A stretch of DNA of 64,000 nt from CAWKOH01 sp963851245 (GTDB taxonomy: Bacteria; Actinomycetota; Acidimicrobiia; Acidimicrobiales; Palsa-688), in NCBI GenBank assembly GCA_963851245.1, contig CAWKOH010000003.1, positions 310,001 through 374,000 on the forward strand, written 5' to 3'. Positions within the stretch are counted from its first letter, which is position 1, and every line of letters starts with the position of its first letter. Below, in pieces: positions 34,556-43,062 of the stretch. The notes under the pieces are model-generated. The model ran no database searches and was not told the origin of the DNA. It saw only the letters and a list, made by a program, of their open reading frames with translations. The position numbers and the translations under genes were made by a program.

Positions 34556-34960
34556 CTAGATGGTCATCCGGGCCGTCTTCCGGCGGGAGAACGCTGCGAT
34601 CACCGGGGCAATGAGTGATAAGGAGTATGAGGATGACCAGGCTCAGCATCCCGGCCGCGGCGGCAGTGGCGTGGCTCGCTTGCCGGGCAGAGAGAGGTCG
34701 GTGTATATGACGTTTGTCAGGTAGGGGATCTGCTGGATGGAAGAGCTTGAGGGAGGGGTTCTGATCGGTGAATCCGGCCGTGAAGAGCAGGGGGGCCAGT
34801 TCACCGGTGGAGATGGCCAGGGCGACCGTGAACCCGCTCATGATGGCCGGCAGCGCCGCCGGGAGGAGGACCCGTCCTGGCGTAGACGTCCGGGACATCC
34901 CGAGGCCCTCCACTCCCAGCTTTGTCGGCCGCGCTACACCAGTCCCGGGAATGGGGCCCA
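34556..34960 (-). pseudogene. pstA 3' remnant (phosphate permease fragment)
   Basis: Pieces of a PstA C-terminus appear in order but in different frames: RVLLPAALPAIMSGFTVALA with STGELAPLLFTAGF, then SIQQIPYLTNVIYTDLSLPG, then ATAAAAGMLSLVILILLI, then IAAFSRRKTARMTI with a stop at 34558-34556. The EAA-loop region and the last helix are recognisable, but about the first two thirds of the protein is absent and at least three frameshifts are needed. It lies between pstB and a PHO box, so it is what is left of the pst operon. Confidence 0.72.
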
Positions 34961-34996
34961 CTCTAAAGAGGAGAGGTAGCCTGGGAGTGTCTCGGA

Positions 34997-35014
34997 GGTG
35001 AACACAAGCTGAAC
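34997..35014 (-). promoter_or_regulatory. PHO box (RegX3/PhoP-type direct repeat)
   Basis: On the minus strand GTTCAGC and GTTCACC occur as direct repeats with an 11-base period, the layout of actinobacterial phosphate-control boxes. It sits directly upstream of the pstA remnant, where the promoter of the pst operon would be, and upstream of the senX3-like gene on the other strand. Either or both could be controlled. Confidence 0.65.
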
Positions 35015-35153
35015 ACCGGCATAAGAAAGCTTCCCTTACGAGGGCTTGTGGCCGATTCAGGCCAGCCCGGTTCGCCGGAACGTTTACTGTCGCCATTGAC
35101 GATGACAGCGCGTCCGCCCGGAGGAATGACCATTCGCCGCGTTCGGGGCCCCG

Positions 35154-36279
35154 GTGATGTGGGGCCGTAGTTCGACGCGCCACAGCGAGGCCGCGGAGCC
35201 GGATATGGCCGACACCGAACGCTTGCCCTTCGAGGACCTGTCGATGCGGCTTCAGGCGGCTCTCGACGTCATCGGGGAAGGCATCGTGATCTGCGACCAG
35301 GACGGCGAGGTCGCCTTTCGCAATAGCGCCGCCGGCCGCTATTTGACATCGGCCCCGGCCGATGCGCTGGCCGTCCAGGCCGTGAGCGAGCTGACCAGGG
35401 AGGCTCTGGCCGGGCATTCTCCGGACCGGCAGCTCGACCTGTTGTCGCCGAGCCGCCACAGCCTGTCCATCCGGGCCTTTCCCATCATGGGTGCGGACGG
35501 GGTCGAGGGTGCCGTCGTCGTGGTGGAGGACATCACCGACCGGCTCCGCCTGGAGTCGGTTCGGCGGGACTTCGTCGCCAACGTCACCCATGAGCTGAAG
35601 ACCCCGACGGGTGCGCTCGCCCTGCTGGCCGAGACCATCGAGGGCGAGGACGACCCGGAGGTGATCACCCGGCTGGCCCAGCGCATGGGAAGCGAGGCCG
35701 ACCGCCTCGTTCGCATCATCGACGATCTCCTGGATCTTTCTCGCATCGAGGTCAATGAGACGCCGCAGAAGGTGCTGGTGCCGGTGGACGAGATCGTCGG
35801 CGAGGCCATCGATTCCTTCCAGGCCCTGGCGGGCAACCTGGAGGTGACGGTCAAGGTCGGCGACTACCCGCGTCGACCTTGCCATCCCGGGTGACCGCCG
35901 CGACCTGGTCTCAGCCGTCTCCAATCTGGTGGACAACGCCATCAAGTACTCCGAAGCGGGCGGCGAGGTCTACGTCGAGCTGCGGGAGGTGGGGCCCGGC
36001 ATCGAGGTGTCGGTCACCGACCGGGGCGTCGGGATCCCCAGCCGGGACCTGGAGCGGATCTTCGAGCGGTTCTACCGCGTCGACCGGGCTCGCTCCCGCG
36101 CCACCGGCGGCACGGGGTTGGGTCTGTCCATCGTCAGGCACGTGGCTGCCAACCACGGCGGTTCGGTGACTGTTGAGTCGAAAGAGGGGGAGGGGTCGAC
36201 GTTCGTCCTGTCCCTGCCCGCGGTTACCCTTCCGGCCAACCCGGACCCGGCTATCAGTGGAGCCGGAGACCATGCCTGA
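35154..36279 (+). CDS. senX3: SenX3/PhoR-like sensor histidine kinase (frameshifted)
   Basis: A PAS-like domain (DVIGEGIVICDQDGEVAFRN) is followed by the dimerisation box with phospho-accepting His in NVTHELKTPTGALALLAETI. The catalytic domain is in the next frame: NLVDNAIKYSEAGGEVYVEL, DRGVGIP, GGTGLGLSIVRHVAANHGG. Removing one C from the CCC run at 35867-35869 joins them (GDYRVDLAIPGDRRDL). No transmembrane segment is present in the readable N-terminus, unlike usual SenX3, so it may be cytosolic or 5'-truncated. It overlaps the response regulator gene. Confidence 0.78.
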
Positions 36280-36976
36280 CGCCTTGTCTGTCCTGGTTGT
36301 CGAAGACGAGGAGTCCTTCGTCGAGGCCCTCGTCGTCGGCCTGAAGCGGGAGGGGTTCCTGGTGACGGTCGGTCGCGACGGGGTAGAGGGGCTCCAGCTC
36401 TTCGACAAGGTCCGGCCCGACCTCATCCTTCTGGACCTGTGGTTGCCCAAGAAGACGGGCATTGACGTGTGCCGGGAGATCCGGGCCCGGAGCCGGGTCC
36501 CGATCATCATGGTCACGGCCAAGAGCAGCGAGATCGACACGGTGGTCGGCCTGGAGGTCGGCGCCGACGACTACGTGACGAAGCCCTTCCGCTTGAGGGA
36601 GCTGGTGGCCCGCATGAGGGCGGTCATGCGACGGGCGCCCGGTGGGGGTGAATCCGAGGTCATCGGCGACACCATCGATGTGGACGGGTTGAGCCTCGAC
36701 CCCGAGCGCCACGAGGTCCATCTGCACGGTGATCTGGTGCCCCTGCCGCTCAAGGAGTTCGAGCTGCTCGAGTTGCTCATGGGGAACGCCGGCCGGGTCC
36801 TGACCCGGGAGACGCTCATCGACCGGATCTGGGGCCCTAACTACGTGGGCGACACCAAGACACTTGACGTCCACATCAAGCGGTTGCGGGCCAAGGTGGA
36901 GGACGACCCGTCCCGTCCGGCCCGGATCACCACCGTCCGGGGCCTCGGCTACAAGTTCGAAAACCCTCGGACCTGA
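36272..36976 (+). CDS. regX3: RegX3-like OmpR-family response regulator
   Basis: A 234-residue regulator. The receiver has the acidic pair VVEDEES, the phospho-accepting Asp in LILLDLWLPKKTG and the conserved Lys in DYVTKPFRLREL. The C-terminal winged helix ends TLDVHIKRLRAKVEDD, then RITTVRGLGYKFE. It overlaps the kinase gene by 8 bases. Position beside a PHO box, pstB and phoU supports a role in the phosphate-starvation response. Confidence 0.9.
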   Translation: MPDALSVLVVEDEESFVEALVVGLKREGFLVTVGRDGVEGLQLFDKVRPDLILLDLWLPKKTGIDVCREIRARSRVPIIMVTAKSSEIDTVVGLEVGADDYVTKPFRLRELVARMRAVMRRAPGGGESEVIGDTIDVDGLSLDPERHEVHLHGDLVPLPLKEFELLELLMGNAGRVLTRETLIDRIWGPNYVGDTKTLDVHIKRLRAKVEDDPSRPARITTVRGLGYKFENPRT

Positions 36977-36980
36977 GGCG

Positions 36981-37215
36981 TTACCCGTCCGGGCGGTGCT
37001 GTTTCCAGGCCTGGACCCAGGTTTCCACCATCGGGGCGAAGTCCGCCGGGTTGTACATGTCCTCGTCCTCTGAGAAGAGCCCGTTGCCGGCGTATACCAG
37101 GCGGGTCCAGTTGGCCGCCTAGTAGACCTGGCCGTCCCCGGGGTCGGTCATCCACACGGGCCACCTCCCGGTAGTGGTCGAACGCCTTCTGGACCTCATC
37201 CCGGGTGTAGGCCAT
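36981..37215 (-). pseudogene. Small SnoaL/NTF2-like protein gene, disrupted
   Basis: The first frame reads MAYTRDEVQKAFDHYREVAR from ATG 37215; the continuation WMTDPGDGQVY, then AANWTRLVYAGNGLFSEDED and MVETWVQAWKQHRPDG, lies in another frame. Joining needs removal of one G, and an in-frame TAG remains where a Tyr codon is expected (VY-stop-AANW). The double damage argues for a real pseudogene. The intact product would have been about 77 residues of an NTF2-like fold. Confidence 0.6.
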
Positions 37216-37234
37216 GGCCCGAAGGTGGTTGGAT

Positions 37235-38497
37235 CTACGAGGCCCGGGCTGGTGTCCCTTCCGGGGCTTCGATCGGATACCGGACAGTCCTCACGCGCGA
37301 CAGAAGTTTCGGCGCCGCGACAAGCAGGACGCCTAGCTGAAGAAGGCCTGCTGCGAAGATCGTGTGGCGAATACCTATGGCGTCAGCCACCAGACCGCCG
37401 ACGAGGGCCCCGAGCGGCAGCGCTATCAGGATCAGAGTCATTTGGGCGCTGCCGACCCGACCCTGGAACTCAGCCGGAACTATCGACTGACGGAGAGCCG
37501 AGGCGGCCACGTTGCCGACCACGATGGCGACCGCTTCGAGGGCAAGCGCAGCACAAGCCGTGACCGGGGAGTTCGTCATAGCCAGCACCGGATAGGTGAG
37601 TGCCGAAACCACTCCGCCCAGAACAATGCACCACCCGCTGCCGAAGATGGCGTGCACACGATTGGCAGCCAGGGCTCCGACGATGTCCCCAATCGCACTC
37701 ACCCCTAAAAGCAATCCGTAACCGGCCTTGCTCAGGCCAAGATCCTCAGTGGCGTAAAGGACAAGGAGTGCGAGTACCACGGCCTGACAAAAGGCCAACT
37801 GAGCGATGACCCCCCCTAAAAGGCGAACCAGGGGGTGACGCATAAACCAGCGGGCGCCACTACGCAGGTCAGCCAGCAGCGTGGCCTTCTCCTGGACCGA
37901 GGCCTGGTCCGGGACGGCACCCGGGATGATGGCTGCTGACGCCAGAAAACTCGCCGCGTCGGCGAAAAAAGGGATAACTCGGGCAAATGCGAAAGCAATG
38001 CCGCCGATGGCACGGCCGACTACTTCCTCGCCGGCGAGATCGACAATGTCCAATCGGGCGTTGGCCTTGACAAGCATGGACCGCGGCACCAGCCGAGGAA
38101 CCACTGCCGAAGACGCGGAGTCGAACGCCACGGTCAGGGCGCCGAGCAGGCCGGAGGTCAGGTAAATCGCCGCCAGGCTGCCCCCACCTGTCGCCACAAC
38201 CAGCGCGAAGGAACCGAGCAAGGCGAATCTCATCAGTTCGACGGTTACTAACATTCGCCTGGGGCTCAGCCGGTCAGCGAGCGCTCCGGCCGGCAGCGCG
38301 ACAACAGGTCCCAAGATGGCGCCCGCTGCGGCAACTCCGGCGATGTCGGCAGGGTCGCGGGTGTATTCCAGAGCCAGGAGGGGAAAGCCGACCAGAACCA
38401 TCCCATCGCCCAGCGCGGAGATGCCGATCGCAGTCCATAGCCGCCAGAAACGCGATCCGAGGTGACCCGACCGCCGCGCGTGTCTTGGATGGTGCAA
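37235..38497 (-). CDS. Major facilitator superfamily exporter (EntS-like)
   Basis: A 420-residue protein with about 12 membrane helices. The N-terminal half has the FWRLWTAIGISALGDGMVLV start and LPAGALADRLSPRRMLV, the loop 2-3 motif of MFS drug and siderophore exporters. The C-terminal half has ALVGGLVADAIGIRHTIFAA. The start TTG 38497 is uncertain. It is set apart from neighbours and its substrate cannot be inferred. Confidence 0.82.
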   Translation of the reverse strand: MHHPRHARRSGHLGSRFWRLWTAIGISALGDGMVLVGFPLLALEYTRDPADIAGVAAAGAILGPVVALPAGALADRLSPRRMLVTVELMRFALLGSFALVVATGGGSLAAIYLTSGLLGALTVAFDSASSAVVPRLVPRSMLVKANARLDIVDLAGEEVVGRAIGGIAFAFARVIPFFADAASFLASAAIIPGAVPDQASVQEKATLLADLRSGARWFMRHPLVRLLGGVIAQLAFCQAVVLALLVLYATEDLGLSKAGYGLLLGVSAIGDIVGALAANRVHAIFGSGWCIVLGGVVSALTYPVLAMTNSPVTACAALALEAVAIVVGNVAASALRQSIVPAEFQGRVGSAQMTLILIALPLGALVGGLVADAIGIRHTIFAAGLLQLGVLLVAAPKLLSRVRTVRYPIEAPEGTPARAS

Positions 38498-39081
38498 CGT
38501 TGAACCTTTGGGTAAAAAAAACCCGACCAGCGACAGTATTGCTTAGGCTAACCATCGGCCGGGACCGGGGCGCCGAAGTTGGGCTACGGGCGGCTCAAGA
38601 GCGCGCGCACTCACCCGCAGAACAAAGTGCCATTTGAAACGCCCAGCCGGCTAGGCGGCCACTGCGTCTAGGTGTTGTTAGTCTCCCCACTTAACACGCA
38701 AGGCAGGCACCCCCTCCCGGGTGTCAGAGCATCAGGACGAAAATTTGTAAGTTTCGGCTATCGCACCGAACACGCCGTATCCGAGGGGCACCCTCGCAGT
38801 GACGGATTACACATACAATAGTCGTACTTTTCACCTGATTTCCAGTTCTTCTGTCACGCGCTTCGTCACGCAGGGTGAGGAGACCTACGTCACCTTCTCG
38901 GAAGGGCTCTCATCGGCGGCGAAATGAGTCTCTTCCGGTAGAGTCATGGCATACCGTTGACATGCGATGACTCTGGTCGCGATACTGCTCCGTGGCCGCG
39001 GTGGGAGTAGCGCTCAAGTCCACCCTGGGCGTGTGCCGAAAATTCCGGTGAATCACTGCGCATTCAAGGCTTGAGGGGCCC
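38498..39081. other. Intergenic region upstream of the GGDEF/EAL gene
   Basis: About 580 bases without a gene. It includes an A-run at 38513-38520 and the likely sigma-70-type promoter at 38957-38986. I could not fold it into a known riboswitch by eye. Confidence 0.4.
38957..38986 (+). promoter_or_regulatory. Sigma-70-type promoter of the GGDEF/EAL gene
   Basis: TTGACA (38957-38962), 18 bases, then GATACT (38981-38986). It would give a leader of about 90 bases before ATG 39082. Confidence 0.5.
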
Positions 39082-41631
39082 ATGTCGACACCGCTTGTGA
39101 ACATGGGACGAAGGAAGATCCGGCGCCCGCCGGTACCAAATCGTGTGCGCGTTTTCATCGCCTTAATGACCGTGGTGGCATTGGGCTTGACCTACGCAGC
39201 GCTCCAGACCAAGTCAATCGCTGTGGCGCACTCAGTTCCATGGCCCGTGGTCGCCTTGGCGATGCTTCTGGCTCAGTTGGCCCCTGTGCGGCTCAACACC
39301 GAGAACCACACCGTAGACGTCGACTTGTTCGGCATACCCATGGTGGTCGGAGCCATCTTCAGCAGCCCGGCCGGCCTGCTGTTTTCCGCCACACTCGCAG
39401 TCTCCGTCAGCGCCCTGATCCAACGACAGTCAGCTGGAAGGGCCGTATTCAACGTCGTCAACATGGTCAGTGGCTGCGCTCTGGCCCGGTTGGCAATTGC
39501 CGCGACACTCGGCACGGCCAAGCCTGCTCAACTCCTGGGCTTGGAGGCAGTGTTTGTCGCTGTCCTGGCCTTTGAGTTGTGGACGTTGCTAGGAGTTCTC
39601 GGGGCGGTGTCGCTGACCTCAGGCCCTCCAGGCTGGGCCTATCTGCGCACCGTCGGTATCCAGTTAGCGCTGGTAATCCCGCTCAACGCCGTGTTCGGCC
39701 TTATCACCATCACAGTCGCCCTGCAGGAAACGTGGGGAATGCTCCTCCTGGCCGGACCCTGCCTCGGCCTTGCGGTGTGGTACCGGACCGCTAACACCGT
39801 CCGCAGCCGCTACGCCAACCTCCAGCTTCTATATGGCTTTACCCTGAAGATGGCGAATCTGTCTGACACGGACGAGATAATCGCGACTGCGCTGGCAGAG
39901 ACGAGATCTCTCCTGGGGTGCGATCAGGCTGAGCTAGCCATGCCGATCGGTGCGACTGGCGTCCGCTCCACGCTCAGCGGGGACAACCCGGTTCGGCGGG
40001 ACTTCGTCGAGCTGACAGATTTCGAGCGGACTGTCATAGACCAGGGCACCGCCGTGCTCGTTCCATCCGGGAGTGCGAAGCTCCCAGAGTCGCGTGAGTA
40101 TCGAGACTTGATAGCGGTACCCATCCAGCTGGGCGATATCGGCTGGGGCGTCGTGACCGTTGCCAACCACTCAGTAGCTACGGAGACCTTCGACAGCGAG
40201 GACCTGCGCCTGTTCGAAGCCCTCGCCGCCAATCTGAGCACCGCCCTCACCAGCAGCCAGCGCCTGGACCGCCTGCGCCTCGAGGTGGCGGCCCGGGAGC
40301 ACCAGGCCCTGCACGACAGCCTGACCGGCTTAGCCAACCGGACCCTGTTTGCCCAGTGGGTCTCGACCGCGTTGGACCGACGCCGCCACGACCAGGTGGT
40401 TGCTGTCATGCTGCTCGACCTCGACGGATTCAAGGACATCAACGACACCCTTGGCCATCACACCGGCGACTCCATCCTGAAGGAGGTGGCCGGGCGGGTC
40501 CTGGCCGCCATCGGCGCCGACCGGCTCGCCGCCCGTCTCGGTGGCGACGAGTTCGCCTTCGTGATCCCCGCCGCCTACTCGGCCGACGAGGTGCTGGCCA
40601 CCGCCCGAGCGGTCCTCGACTCGGTGTCCCGACCAATCGCCACCGACGGCCTCGTGCTGGAGCTGCGTGCCAGCCTCGGCGTGGCCATGTCTCCCCAGCA
40701 CGGCTCCGACCCCTCCACCCTGCTCCAGCGGGCCGACGTGGCCATGTACTCGGCCAAGTCCTCCAAGCGGGGCGTCGTCGCCTACGACCGGGAGATCGAT
40801 CAGAACACCAAGCGCCGTCTCATCCTGGCGACCGAGCTGCGCATGGCCATGGACGCCAAGGAGCTCGAAGTCTGGTACCAGCCCGTGGCCGACATGGAAA
40901 CGGGCCAGATCTCGAGCCTCGAAGCCCTGCTGCGCTGGCGGCACAGCGACTACGGCTCCATCTCGCCCGAAGAGTTCATTCCGGTGGCGGAACAGACCGG
41001 GCTGATAGAGCCGCTGACCTGGTGGGTGCTGGAGACGGCCCTGCGAGAGCTTCATATGTGGCGCCGAGAGGGCTACGAGATCACCATGGCCATCAACGTG
41101 TCGGCTCGCAGCCTCCTGGGCCCCGAGGTCGTCGATCGTCTCGGACGGCTGCTTAACGACGTCGCCGTCCCGCCCTCGAGCGTCTCCCTCGAGATCACCG
41201 AGTCCCTGATGATGGTCGACCCGGACCTGTCGGAGAAGGTCCTGAAGGAGCTGTCGGAGCTCGGTGTCCGCATTGCTATCGACGACTTCGGAACCGGATA
41301 CTCCTCCCTCTCCCGCCTGAAGCGACTCCCCGTCCAGACCGTCAAGATCGATCGTTCCTTCGTCATGAATATGCACCTCGACGAGGGGGACGAAGCCATC
41401 GTCCGGGCCACCATCGAGCTGGCCAAGACGATGGGCCACGTGGTCGTGGCCGAGGGCGTCGAGAAGCAGGAGACCTGGGACCGCCTGCAGGCCCTGGGAT
41501 GTAATCAGGTCCAGGGCTACCTGGTCGCTGCGGCCATGCCGTCTACCGAATGCCGGCCCTGGCTGCGCAGCCGCCAGCAGCCGAGGATGGCCCCCGTGCG
41601 GCTCTTCCCCGGCGTGGCCAAGGGGGCTTAG
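39082..41631 (+). CDS. Membrane-bound GGDEF-EAL cyclic-di-GMP enzyme
   Basis: An 849-residue protein. The N-terminal 240 residues hold about seven membrane helices (MASE-like sensor). A GAF-like domain follows (ATALAETRSLLGCDQAELAM). The GGDEF domain has the intact active-site motif GGDEF at 487-491, and the EAL domain has EAL at 614-616 with DDFGTGYSSLSRLKRL and KIDRSF. Both catalytic motifs are complete, so it may synthesise and degrade cyclic di-GMP. It could influence the type IV pilus encoded nearby; that is an inference. Its stop overlaps the stop of the convergent amidohydrolase gene. Confidence 0.92.
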   Translation: MSTPLVNMGRRKIRRPPVPNRVRVFIALMTVVALGLTYAALQTKSIAVAHSVPWPVVALAMLLAQLAPVRLNTENHTVDVDLFGIPMVVGAIFSSPAGLLFSATLAVSVSALIQRQSAGRAVFNVVNMVSGCALARLAIAATLGTAKPAQLLGLEAVFVAVLAFELWTLLGVLGAVSLTSGPPGWAYLRTVGIQLALVIPLNAVFGLITITVALQETWGMLLLAGPCLGLAVWYRTANTVRSRYANLQLLYGFTLKMANLSDTDEIIATALAETRSLLGCDQAELAMPIGATGVRSTLSGDNPVRRDFVELTDFERTVIDQGTAVLVPSGSAKLPESREYRDLIAVPIQLGDIGWGVVTVANHSVATETFDSEDLRLFEALAANLSTALTSSQRLDRLRLEVAAREHQALHDSLTGLANRTLFAQWVSTALDRRRHDQVVAVMLLDLDGFKDINDTLGHHTGDSILKEVAGRVLAAIGADRLAARLGGDEFAFVIPAAYSADEVLATARAVLDSVSRPIATDGLVLELRASLGVAMSPQHGSDPSTLLQRADVAMYSAKSSKRGVVAYDREIDQNTKRRLILATELRMAMDAKELEVWYQPVADMETGQISSLEALLRWRHSDYGSISPEEFIPVAEQTGLIEPLTWWVLETALRELHMWRREGYEITMAINVSARSLLGPEVVDRLGRLLNDVAVPPSSVSLEITESLMMVDPDLSEKVLKELSELGVRIAIDDFGTGYSSLSRLKRLPVQTVKIDRSFVMNMHLDEGDEAIVRATIELAKTMGHVVVAEGVEKQETWDRLQALGCNQVQGYLVAAAMPSTECRPWLRSRQQPRMAPVRLFPGVAKGA

Positions 41632-43039
41632 CCGGCCCGGTACACGATCCGCCCGGCGACGATCGTCGCTGCTACCGGTGCAGGCGCTCGGCTCGGGTTC
41701 AGGGGTTCGGACAACAGGCAGAGGTCGGCCGGCTGCCCGGGCCGGATTATCCTCGGTTGGGCCGGACTCTCTGGCGAACCGGAAAAAAGGGCGACCGCCG
41801 GTGGCCAGCGGCACCCTCTCGTCAGGACCGAGCGGGCGGCCTGAGGCGGTACGACGGTCCACGGCCGCTCGCACCGTCAACCAGGGATCGCTCGGTCCGA
41901 AGGGCGCATCGGTCCCGGCCGCCACGCTGATGCCCCTCCGAAGCAGCGACCCCAATCGCCACAGGTCCGCCTGGTCGGCGGATTCGACGTCCTGGAGATA
42001 CCGGTCGCCGCGGCTGCGAACAAAGCCGGGCTGGCTGACCACCGTGAGCCCTAGGCGGCGCAGAGTCGGAAAGAGGTCGGGGCTGATCAGGGCGCCGTGC
42101 TCGATCCGGTCTCCGGGGCCGGGGCCCGCTTCCTCCCAGGCGGCCACCGCCAGCGCCACCTGAGCCCGGGTCACGCAGTGAACCGCCACCGACCGGCCGG
42201 ATTGGTGCGCCCGGCGAAATCCCGCCACCAGCTCCGGCAGCGATGGCAACCGGTCGTCGTCCAGCAGGAACTTGACCGGCCCGAGCGTCGCTCCGTCCAG
42301 TCCGGTCGATTCGACGTCAGGGGCCGACATGAGGTGCAGGCGTTGGACAATCGACCCACCAGCCCGGGCCCGGGCCAGGTGGATCAGGTCCTCCCTCGAT
42401 CGAAGCGGGGTGGCGTCGGTGAATCCGGTCACCCCGGCCGCGGCGGCGAAGGAACTGATCGAGGCCAGGTCCAACCGAGGTGATGGCAGTCGCGAGCGGA
42501 GCCATTCGTCCTCGCGCCATATCCGGCCGGTCGGCTGGCCCGCGATCAGCTCCAGCCCTTGGGGGGGGGTCGCGGTCGGCGCCGATGGCGTCCAGGCCGG
42601 CGGAATTCAGGACCCACAGGATCCCGCTCCGGTGCTGGATTCGAACCGGGCGAGCGGCGACGAGAGCGTCGATGTCGCGGCGACCAATGTCGCCGGCGAT
42701 CGACTCGTGATAACCCACGGCCCGAATCCACTGGCCGGCCGGCCGCCTCCTGTCTTCCATCCGCAAGGTGGCCGCGAACTCCGCGGATCCGGTCACCGGC
42801 CCCGGCCCCACGTCGATCGAGTCGAGCGCGGCGGCTGAGGCGCGCAGATGGACATGGTGATCGTGCAAGCCGGGCACGAGCTGACCACCGCCGCCGTCGA
42901 GCGGCTCCTCTCCGGCAGGCCGGTCTAGGCCGGGTCCCACCTGGGTGATGATTTCGCCGGAGAGCCTGACATCGACCGCCCTGTCGTAGCCGTGCAGTGA
43001 CACCCGCCGGAGGAGTAGGGACGACGCCGGGGTGGGCAC
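41628..43039 (-). CDS. YtcJ-like metal-dependent amidohydrolase (frameshifted twice)
   Basis: Read in three pieces: VPGLHDHHVHLRASAAALDS with the HxH metal ligands; GLELIAGQPTGRIWREDEWL through RIEHGALISPDLF and AAGTDAPFGPSDPW; and LFSGSPESPAQPRIIRPGQPADLCLL to a TAA at 41630-41628. One base too many in the C9 run (42569-42561 minus strand) and one in the CCC/TTTTTT stretch near 41791-41783 cause the breaks. Start GTG 43039 is 6 bases after a TAACTT box (GTG 43045 is the alternative). Family members hydrolyse N-acyl or amide substrates; the specific one is unknown. Confidence 0.75.
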
Positions 43040-43045
43040 AGGCAC

Positions 43046-43055
43046 AAGTTACGCT
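43046..43055. promoter_or_regulatory. Overlapping divergent -10 boxes
   Basis: AAGTTACGCT contains TACGCT (43050-43055, plus strand), 7 bases before ATG 43063, and TAACTT (43051-43046, minus strand), 6 bases before GTG 43039. Two leaderless genes appear to be fired back to back from -10 boxes that share two base pairs. Confidence 0.55.
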
Positions 43056-43062
43056 CGCTCCG

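Noticed and set aside
41632..42474. Very long minus-strand frame running from 42474 through the GGDEF/EAL gene to 40330
   Set aside because: Only the part above about 41790 is real amidohydrolase sequence; the rest is the antisense of an intact cyclic-di-GMP gene and has no family resemblance.
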